This document shows positions 7,005 through 13,600 of a stretch of DNA of 17,283 bases, in pieces. How positions within the stretch are numbered: the first letter of the stretch is position 1; each line of letters opens with the position of its first letter. The DNA lies in assembly GCA_002328075.1 (NCBI GenBank), contig DCVT01000005.1:1-17283 (forward strand), read 5' to 3'. The notes below the pieces were generated by a model. The model was not told the DNA's origin. It did not search any database and saw nothing but the letters and a program-made list of their open reading frames with translations. The position numbers and the translations under genes were made by a program. The stretch comes from Anaerolineales bacterium UBA2181. GTDB taxonomy: Bacteria; Chloroflexota; Anaerolineae; Promineifilales; UBA4811.

Positions 7005-9361
7005 CGGCCCCCCTCGGAGGCGTCTGCACAGTCAACCGCCAGACCCGCCTGATGGAGAATGTGTGGGATAGACCGAACCAGGATCCGATCCTTCTCCTTT
7101 TCCGGCTCGGGCAGGTCTTCCCACGGCACCATGGCGGCGTGCGCCGGACGGGAAACGCCATCGACGGCATGCGTCTCGCCTCCCGCGTTCCGGGCAGCCT
7201 CAAGCCAACGTTCGTGCTCCATCTGGGCCAATCGCTCCACGTCTGGTTCGGGAATCTGGAAGAGCGGACTCTCCGGCGGGCCCGGAATGATCCGGCAGCC
7301 GATGACCGCCAGCTTGCGCGGGATGTCGCGCACCGCGGCTCGGTTCTGCTCATGCTCGTCGGCAGAGAGCGCCGCATATTCTGCGCCCCGGCCACGGTCG
7401 CCGAAAGAGCGGACGTAGACCTGGTGATGCGCCTGCGCCAACTGCTCCACGACCCGGTCGGTCAAAGAAAAGGCAGCGTCGCCCACGGCGACCTCGCCGG
7501 CGGGCATCCGGTCTGGGGAATGGGGCGCCGGACTGCCGCCGGCCGGACAACTGGCGGGCTGCTCGTTGCGGGTCCGCACGCGGAAAACCTTGAAACCTGC
7601 GCTGGCGAGCATCGCCGGCAGTTGACTCACTGAGTCCCGGTTCTTTGCTTTTTCGTCATCCGGAAGCTGCTCCCAGGGCAGTAGAGCCGGGTGGGTCCTG
7701 CGCTCCAGGTCCTTGGGCCCGGGAGCGAACCGCCAACCCTCCTCAAGCCGCTCTCGATGCCAGCGGACGTGCTCACGGCGCGCCATCAACTCCACCTCTT
7801 CGTCCGAGAGTGTGAAGCCGGCCGCGTCCCAGTCGGTGAGCGGCACTACCTCGCAGCCAACCGACTCCAACTGTAGACCAATGAGATCGACCTGCTGACG
7901 ATTGGACTCCTGGATGGCGGGGGGGAGCGCCTGCCAGGGCACCAGCAGGGGGTTGCTCTCGACGGTTTCGCCCAACTCCGTCTGCCGCCGCACGTAGGCC
8001 TGGTGCAGGGAGCGGGCTATCGCTTCGTGGGTGCCGCCCAGCACCTGCTCAGGCGTGCAGGTGCGGCCAACCAGGTCAAAGGTGGCGAGCGCCGGTCGCT
8101 GGCCGGCCGGATCGCGTATCAGAGCCGCCAGACCGCTGTCCTCAGAGATCCGCACCACGATCGACAGTGGCTGCGGCCGCACCTTGTGAAACAGCGTGAG
8201 CGCGGCTTTGACCGCCTGGGTCTCGTCCGGCAGCAGCACGTACACCACAGTGGACGCTAGCCGGCCCTCGGCCGTGTAGAGAAAACCGGCCGCTTCGTAG
8301 GCCGCCGAATCGACCAAGACCTCACAAGGGACCAGATCGGCCGACTGCGCCAGCTGGGGATAACGGGCGCACAATCGCTCGATCTGTGCCGGGGCATCGC
8401 GGTCCACCACGGTGATCCTCGGGCGTCCGTCCCGTTCGCGTTCGCGCCACTGGCGAGCTGCCTGGATGATCAGGTTCTCACCCAGGCGGCCCATGCCGAT
8501 GACCAGAACGTGCGGCGGGGTGTCGCCCTGGATGGCGAATGGCGGGAACTCGCTCAGCAGCGCCCGCGCGCCGCGCTCGAACACGTTGAACAGCTCGAGC
8601 CGAAAGCCCTGCTCCCCTCCCCGGCCGATCTCCTGGTCGCGCAGCAGCTCGTACAGCCGGGGATCGACCACGTGAATCACCGTGGTGAGCGCATTTGAGC
8701 GCCGCTTCCGGTTGAGCACGCGGGCATGGACGGCGATGTGGGCATTGGCTCCGTCGTCGCCGGTCACCGCCACCAGGGCGCGTGCCCGATGGAGCCTTGC
8801 CTTCTGCAGCAGACCGGCGTCGGTTCCGCTCCCGACCAACACGATCATACCGCGCTCCCGGAAGGGCTTGATCAGCGGGTGGCTCTCGTCGTGCTCGATC
8901 ACCACGACGTCCGCCCCCCGCTGTCGAAAGCCCTCCGCCAGCAGCGCCCCTTTCTGGCCCAGGCCGCAGATGACCACGTGCCGGCGCAGGAAGAGGAGGC
9001 GCAGCAACTGGAGATGCTGGCGAAAAAGAAGCGCAGCGGCGGCGATGGCTGTGTAGGCAGTCACCGCGGGAACCAGGAACCGGGCGAGCTCGAGCTGCCA
9101 GTTCAGGGGACCCACCAGTGATCCGGACTCGAGCGTGATAAGCTGGAGAGTCAGATAGAGCGAATCAGCGGCGGTGAGGCGGAGGCCGGTGGCAGCCGCG
9201 TGCCGGCGAAAACCCGCATAGCCGAGCGCCAGCACCGCCAGCTCCAGACTCAGCAGCACCGGCCACTGGTAGTCGCGCCACCACACGCGGGCGCGGTGCC
9301 GCCAGCCCGGCGATCGTTGCAGCATTGGGTCACATCCCGCGTGAGCCACAGCCTGCTCCAA
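7001..9361 (-). CDS. Two-TM channel-like protein with two TrkA-N/RCK-type Rossmann units and four RyR-like repeats
   Basis: 786 residues. TM1 is ~33-51, a re-entrant pore-like segment ~62-85, and TM2 ~93-114. A Rossmann domain follows at ~128-225 (HVVICGLGQKG with GxGxxG, acidic VVVIEHDE), as in TrkA-N/RCK gating rings. A second lies at ~284-400 (HVLVIGMGRLG, ITVVDRD). The C-terminus carries RyR-like repeats (the module named after ryanodine receptors) at ~445-507, 523-594, 638-693 and 708-778. The second and fourth are canonical (EHVRWHRERLEEGWRFAP...HPALLPWEQLP; EHERWLEAAR...VPWEDLPEPEKEKDR); the first and third are shorter. The pore has LESGS where K+ channels have TVGYG, so ion selectivity is unknown. 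TTG 9361 is 1 bp past the upstream stop; ATG 9325 (residue 13) is an equally possible start, and neither has a strong ribosome site. Its stop overlaps the TIR gene start. Likely role: a nucleotide-gated channel partnered with the TIR protein (inference). Confidence 0.92.
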   Translation of the reverse strand: MEQAVAHAGCDPMLQRSPGWRHRARVWWRDYQWPVLLSLELAVLALGYAGFRRHAAATGLRLTAADSLYLTLQLITLESGSLVGPLNWQLELARFLVPAVTAYTAIAAAALLFRQHLQLLRLLFLRRHVVICGLGQKGALLAEGFRQRGADVVVIEHDESHPLIKPFRERGMIVLVGSGTDAGLLQKARLHRARALVAVTGDDGANAHIAVHARVLNRKRRSNALTTVIHVVDPRLYELLRDQEIGRGGEQGFRLELFNVFERGARALLSEFPPFAIQGDTPPHVLVIGMGRLGENLIIQAARQWRERERDGRPRITVVDRDAPAQIERLCARYPQLAQSADLVPCEVLVDSAAYEAAGFLYTAEGRLASTVVYVLLPDETQAVKAALTLFHKVRPQPLSIVVRISEDSGLAALIRDPAGQRPALATFDLVGRTCTPEQVLGGTHEAIARSLHQAYVRRQTELGETVESNPLLVPWQALPPAIQESNRQQVDLIGLQLESVGCEVVPLTDWDAAGFTLSDEEVELMARREHVRWHRERLEEGWRFAPGPKDLERRTHPALLPWEQLPDDEKAKNRDSVSQLPAMLASAGFKVFRVRTRNEQPASCPAGGSPAPHSPDRMPAGEVAVGDAAFSLTDRVVEQLAQAHHQVYVRSFGDRGRGAEYAALSADEHEQNRAAVRDIPRKLAVIGCRIIPGPPESPLFQIPEPDVERLAQMEHERWLEAARNAGGETHAVDGVSRPAHAAMVPWEDLPEPEKEKDRILVRSIPHILHQAGLAVDCADASEGGR
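7008..7015 (-). promoter_or_regulatory. Ribosome binding site for the GTG start of the TIR-WD40 gene
   Basis: GAGGGGGG on the minus strand lies within the 3' end of the channel gene, three to five bases before GTG 7004-7002. With the 4-bp GTGA overlap it indicates translational coupling of the two genes. Confidence 0.65.
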
Positions 9362-9362
9362 G

Positions 9363-9542
9363 CTAGATCCGGGGAACGGGAACGCCTTTGCTCTCCAGCC
9401 CTTTGGTGTAAGCCTTCCAGCCGGGGCACCGGCCGGTGTGCCAGCGCCAGATGCGGGAGGGCAATGTTGAGGGCCTCTGCTCCGACCGGGCGCGCGTGGG
9501 ACAGGTGTGGCATTTGCTCTCGATCGTCACGGGCTGCTCCAT
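9363..9542 (-). CDS. Small Cys/His protein (59 aa), first gene of the TIR/RyR operon
   Basis: The 59-residue product contains CHTC (Cys11, Cys14) and, after a basic/aromatic stretch, WRWHTGRCPGWKAY (His35, Cys39). This C-x2-C...H-x3-C spacing could hold one zinc ion. There is no signal peptide or membrane segment. The start is ATG 9542, chosen because AAAGGAGG ends five bases upstream; a longer reading from 9644 would have no such site and would overlap the promoter. Its stop is one base before the TTG start of the channel gene, so the two are co-transcribed and perhaps coupled. I do not recognise a named family. It could be an independent housekeeping protein that happens to lead the operon, or a regulator or accessory of the channel/TIR pair. 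Function unknown. Confidence 0.8.
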   Translation of the reverse strand: MEQPVTIESKCHTCPTRARSEQRPSTLPSRIWRWHTGRCPGWKAYTKGLESKGVPVPRI

Positions 9543-9547
9543 CCTTG

Positions 9548-9555
9548 CCTCCTTT
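9548..9555 (-). promoter_or_regulatory. Strong ribosome binding site deciding the start of the 59-aa gene
   Basis: AAAGGAGG on the minus strand is five bases from ATG 9542. It is a near-perfect Shine-Dalgarno sequence and the best argument that this short frame is a real gene. Confidence 0.85.
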
Positions 9556-9581
9556 CGCTGATCGGGCTCGAACCAATCACC

Positions 9582-9610
9582 AGTATAACCAAATCGGCAA
9601 ACCTTGCCAC
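9582..9610 (-). promoter_or_regulatory. Putative promoter of the three-gene TIR/RyR operon
   Basis: On the minus strand, GTGGCA (9605-9610) and TATACT (9582-9587) are separated by 17 bases. The -10 box is 5 of 6 to consensus and the -35 box 4 of 6. Transcription would start near 9575, about 33 nt before the ATG of the 59-aa gene, and I see no later promoter-like spacing before the channel gene. Confidence 0.6.
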
Positions 9611-9662
9611 CGGTCGACGCGGCGACCTTACCGGGCCCCTGCACGGGTGTCGTCCCGACCTG

Positions 9663-9676
9663 GTGACTGATGTCAC
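9663..9676. promoter_or_regulatory. Crp/Fnr-like palindrome (GTGA-N6-TCAC)
   Basis: The sequence GTGA-CTGATG-TCAC is a symmetric site with the half-site spacing used by Crp/Fnr-family regulators. It lies about 53 bp upstream of the putative operon -35 box, and also upstream of the ArsR remnant. Its short length makes chance occurrence possible. Confidence 0.3.
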
Positions 9677-9706
9677 TATGGCTTTCGCCAGGTATTGATA
9701 ATGCTA

Positions 9707-9736
9707 TCCATGTATCCGCCTACCCGGATAAATGGA
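9707..9736. promoter_or_regulatory. 12-bp inverted repeat upstream of the ArsR remnant, operator candidate
   Basis: Arms at 9707-9718 (TCCATGTATCCG) and 9725-9736 (CGGATAAATGGA) pair at 11 of 12 positions around a 6-base centre. It ends 26 bp before the ATG of the ArsR-family remnant, where an autoregulatory ArsR operator would be expected. No good promoter boxes were found around it. Confidence 0.5.
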
Positions 9737-9762
9737 AACACCGATATTTGAGAGCCAGTTTG

Positions 9763-10011
9763 ATGCAACCCTTCACCCTGCAGGAGGCGCGGCTGACTCA
9801 CAGCTAATGCTGTAAGGCGATTGCCGAACCCACCCGCATCTGCATCGTCTATGTGCTATACAAAAAGGAGCGCAACGTCACCGAACTCGCCGAGCATCTG
9901 CAGAGGTCCCAATCAACCGTCTCGCGCCACCTCAAGGAGCGGCTCAACCGGGGCCTGGTCCGCAACCGTCGCGAGGGTCCGGCAGTCAACTATTCGCTCG
10001 CCAATGCCTTA
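9763..10011 (+). pseudogene. Broken ArsR-family transcriptional regulator
   Basis: Read from ATG 9763 the frame gives MQPFTLQEARLTHS, an in-frame TAA at 9805-9807, then CCKAIAEPTRICIVYVLYKKERNVTELA and onward. The pattern AEPTRICIVYVL, NVTELAEHLQRSQSTVSRHLKERLNRGLV and NRREGPAVNYSL is an ArsR-type winged helix: helix 1, helix-turn-helix, then the wing. The stop falls where intact relatives continue into helix 1, and the protein loses its C-terminal helix at about 10011, where paralogue-derived sequence begins. The classical ELCVC metal site is absent, with NVTEL in its place. A GTG at 9853 could in principle start a shorter product, but that would omit helix 1 and has no ribosome site. I infer a non-functional gene that once sat divergently beside the TIR/RyR operon. 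Confidence 0.78.
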
Positions 10012-10013
10012 GC

Positions 10014-10157
10014 GTGTCGCACACCTATGAGTGGCCCGGGTCCTCTTACTTCACGCTGACCGTCCGCGGCGACGGGGGCGAGAACACGGAGAACAAGAGA
10101 GGGCCCATCGTGGTCACCGGCACACATTTCGTCTTTCTGCCGGTGGTGATGCGATAA
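10014..10157 (+). pseudogene. C-terminal 47 codons of a gingipain/PKD-protein paralogue
   Basis: In the frame starting at 10014, this stretch encodes VSHTYEWPGSS through to FLPVVMR and a TAA at 10155-10157. It matches the last 47 residues of the large peptidase (16981-17124) without gaps. I count 32 of 47 identical residues, and over the last 58 bases only five substitutions. It covers the end of a PKD domain plus the conserved C-terminal tail. It is in a different frame from the ArsR remnant it abuts, and no start codon or ribosome site serves it. It is therefore the 3' stump of a lost gene, of the same family and orientation as the fragment at 1-413. Confidence 0.88.
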
Positions 10158-10165
10158 CGCCGGGG

Positions 10166-10180
10166 GCCTGACGGTCAGGC
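10166..10180 (+). terminator. Small hairpin after the paralogue stump
   Basis: GCCTGA and TCAGGC pair around a CGG loop, nine bases after the TAA. There is no proper T-run behind it, so it may be a leftover terminator hairpin or chance. Confidence 0.25.
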
Positions 10181-10570
10181 TGATTGACTCCGACGGCCGG
10201 GCCCGTACGCACCTCGGCGCACGCCGGATGGTCGGCAGTAGAGATATCGCCGCCGGCGTCGGTCAGTGCGCCAGAGACGGGTCGGGCGCCAGGACCGGCC
10301 GCGATGCCGCGGTCTGGGACCCAGAGATCGGCCCGCTCGGCCGGCGCAAACGCCGGGAGCCGTATGCGCAACCTCCTGCCACCCCGGTTGGTTTGCTGCG
10401 CTGGTTCGCGTGCGCTGTCACCGGATGGGAACAGGCGGCTCCCGTGGCTCACTCTACGCCGCCGTGAACCGCCGGATCTGAGCCGGCCGTTCTCGGTGTC
10501 GACCGGCCGGCAGCTTGAGCGCACAGCTACCCCTTTTCCCCCTGTTCCTATAGGCCGATTTGAAGAATCG
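10181..10570. other. Intergenic stretch upstream of the large peptidase gene
   Basis: Open frames here are short, overlap one another on both strands and resemble no family I know. No repeats shared with the region after 17124 are evident beyond the coding stump. Apart from the promoter-like element that follows, I see nothing specific. Confidence 0.5.
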
Positions 10571-10579
10571 TGCTATGAT
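10571..10579 (+). promoter_or_regulatory. Extended -10 element, candidate promoter of the large peptidase gene
   Basis: TG-C-TATGAT matches an extended -10 box (TGnTATAAT, one mismatch). No good -35 hexamer is present 17 bases upstream, which extended -10 promoters can tolerate. The leader before ATG 10699 would be about 110 nt. Confidence 0.4.
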
Positions 10580-10686
10580 CTGCCGATCTTTGACTGCGTT
10601 CAGCCGGGCACTGGCATTCCGCCAACCGACAAAGGGGTTTGGCTTTTTCGGCTGGTGCGCCCGGCTTCCAACGTAATATGCGCGCC

Positions 10687-10692
10687 AGGAGG
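10687..10692 (+). promoter_or_regulatory. Ribosome binding site deciding the start of the large peptidase gene
   Basis: AGGAGG (continuing as AGGAGGAGG) lies six bases before ATG 10699. It selects that start over TTG 10639 and ATG 10678 in the same frame, and the signal peptide begins right after it. Confidence 0.85.
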
Positions 10693-10698
10693 AGGATC

Positions 10699-13600
10699 AT
10701 GGGGCAGCGAGCAACCAAAATCGGGCTACTGTTCTTCTCGATCTTTTCGATCGTCCTGATAGCACTAACGGACACGGGGCAGGCCGCTCCAGTCGCCTCC
10801 GGTCCCCAAAGGGTGTCCGGCGAACCCATTCCCCTGCTGGATGCAACCCAGGATGTGCCGCAAACCGGCAACCTTTCCCCGGCCGCGACCGCCGTCGCTC
10901 AGAACTACGTCATCACGGTAAAGTCGAGCGCCGACACCTACCTGGACCAGGCCTATCCGAACAACAACTATGGCGGCCTGGATGCGCTCAAGGTCAGTGG
11001 CGCGTCCGGCGCCTGGGCGTCCTCGCTCTTCCGATTCAACCTCGCCGGACTCCTGCCCCCCACGGCGCGGGTCATCAGCGCGACGCTGTCTGTCCGTGCC
11101 GTCGATCTCCGGGAAACGGATGGCGCCGAGGCCGACCCGCTCTGGGTACAGGCGCTGGCCGTCACGTCGGATTGGAACGAGTACACGGTCACCTTTAACA
11201 CCGCGCCCAACTCGTCGCCTCGGGGGGATGGGCCGGCATGGGTGGATGCATCCGACTGGCAACAGGTGCCGGTAACCGAGATCGTTCGTGATTGGGTCGC
11301 CGGCGTCGTCTCCAATCACGGCATTGGCCTGATCCCCTACCTGGGTATCGGTCAACGCCACTTTCGCAGCCGCGAATCGCCCTTTGATCCCTACCTGACG
11401 GTGGTCTTTGCCGTCCGCCAGGAGTTCCAGGCCAACAAGGATACCTACGTCGACAAGGAGGCGCCCAGCACCAATTTCGGCGGCAGCACGGAGCTCAAGG
11501 TGATCGCCGGCAGCCCCACCGCGGAAGCCTATACGCTGGTCGAGTTCGATCTGTCCGGCATCCCCGCGGACACCGACGTGATCAGCGCGACCCTGCTGCT
11601 CTACAGCGAGCTGAACCGCGGCGGCACTCCGGCGTCGACTGAGGAGACCGCGCCGCCCAGTCTCGGCGACCGTGGCCCCGCGGGCGGGGCGGCGCTGTAC
11701 GTTGACGCCATCGTCTCCGGCTCCGATTGGACCGAGATGGGGGTCGCCTGGAACGGCCGGCCGGGCAGCGTTTACCTGAACGACCCATCGTCTCCCGATT
11801 TTGTCACCAATGGATGGACCGCTCTGAATGTGACCAACATCGTCAGGCAGTGGCTGGACGAAGGGTTGGACAACGATGGGTTCCTGGTGCGGTCCGAGGC
11901 TTCGACGGTCATCCATTACTATTTCACCAGCCGCGAGGGGCTTGCCGCGCCCCGACTGATCATCGATTATGGACCGGAAATCCCGCCGCCCTGCACCCCC
12001 GTGACCGGCGCCGCCATCGACGGCATCACCGTTGGGCAGACCGGCATCCCGTACCATTTCTCCGCCGCCATCTACCCGGCCGGCGCCGGACCGGTGACCG
12101 GCCGCAGTTGGACCGCCGACGGCCAGATGGGGACGGTGACGGGTGACGAGGTCGACTATGCCTGGCACTTGCCAGGAGAAAAGCAGATCACGCATACCAT
12201 AGACCATTGCGGCGGCACGACCTACGCCCATCACACCGTGACCATCCAGGAACCGCCGGCGGGTTGCGACGTCGGCATCGATCGGGTCTCGGTGACCGGC
12301 CCCCTGGTGGTGGCGACCGGCGTCTCCAACCTGTTCCAGGCCAACGGCGGCCCGATGGGAGCCACCACGCCCATCACCTTTTCCTGGATCGCCACCGAGC
12401 AGACGCCCACCACGGTGGCCGGCTCGTCGCTTTCCAGCAGCAGGACCTTTGCGTGGGCCGTGGCCGGAACCAAGACCATCCAGGTCACGGCCGAGAATTG
12501 CGGCGGCGCAGCCGTGGCCACCAAGCCGGTCGAGGTGATTGCGCCCGCCTTGTTACCAGACCTGGCGGTGACCTCCGCCTGGTACGACAAGACGGCCCAC
12601 GAGGCGTACGCTGTGATCGAAAACGTCGGCCAGACGACCGCTCCCGCCAACCACTGGATCGATCTGATCGTGGGCGGCGTGGTGGAGCAACATCTGCCTT
12701 TTGAAGACCGATTGGAGCCGGGCAGTATCGCCATCCAGACCATCCCCTACACCCTCGCCTGCAGCGGTCAGGCCGCGGTGCAGGTGGTCGCCGACGCCAC
12801 CGGGCTGATCGCCGAGATGCAGGAGGCCAACAACGCCTGGCAGGATACGTGGCAGTGCGACCAGCTGCCGCCCGATATCACCAGTGGCCCAACCGTATCC
12901 GATATCAGCGAGACCGGCGCAACCATCCAGTTCGAAACCAACGAGGCCTGCGCCAGTTGGGTCCGTTACAGCCACCTGAGCTACGTCACGCCGGAAAGGA
13001 CGGACGGACCCGCCGGCGCCACCGTGCACGCGATCAGGCTGGCAGGATTGGCCAACAAAGCCACCTATCACTTTCAGGCCTTTTGTGCCGACCCGGACCT
13101 GAACACAGTCAACAGCGCGGATCTGACCTTTCAGACCCTCCCCCCGGGCTCGGATCCGCCCACCATCCTCGATGCCTGGATTCACTCGTATGATTATCCC
13201 TACTACGAGTACTATGGTCTGTATGCCGAGCTCAGAAACGACGACGCGGCGGCCTGGACCGACCGGGTCGAGTTCTACCTGGACAACGATCTCGTCGGCA
13301 CGCGATACAACAGCTACCTGCCGGCGGGAAAATTTAACCCCAGCTACTGGGTGTTTATCTCTCCCTTCCACCTGGGCTACTCGCGCGAGGACTTTTTTGC
13401 CCAGCATCAACTCACGGTGCGCGCCTATGCCTCGGTCTCGGGCAACTATAGCTCTCTCACCAGGTACATTCAGCCGCCGGCAGCATACCGGCCGATCGAC
13501 ATGTGGGTCTTTGATCCGAACGACAACCACACGATCTATGTGAGCGGGGACAGCGTCCCGATCGGCACCCAGCTCGCGGTCACCGTCCGGGCGGCCCAGC

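Noticed and set aside
9679..9702. GATAAT at 9697-9702 as a -10 box for the ArsR remnant
   Set aside because: The hexamer at the right -35 distance (CACTAT) is a poor match, and the gene it would serve is broken.
9853..10059. A short functional HTH gene starting at GTG 9853
   Set aside because: It would begin inside the ArsR fold without helix 1, lacks a ribosome site, and its last ~16 codons are out-of-frame paralogue sequence. A broken ArsR gene explains it better.
10765..12234. Long minus-strand open frames inside the large peptidase gene (also 12553-13983 and 15151-16170)
   Set aside because: The plus-strand frame has clear domains throughout, whereas these antisense frames give Arg/Gly/Asp-rich sequence with no family resemblance.
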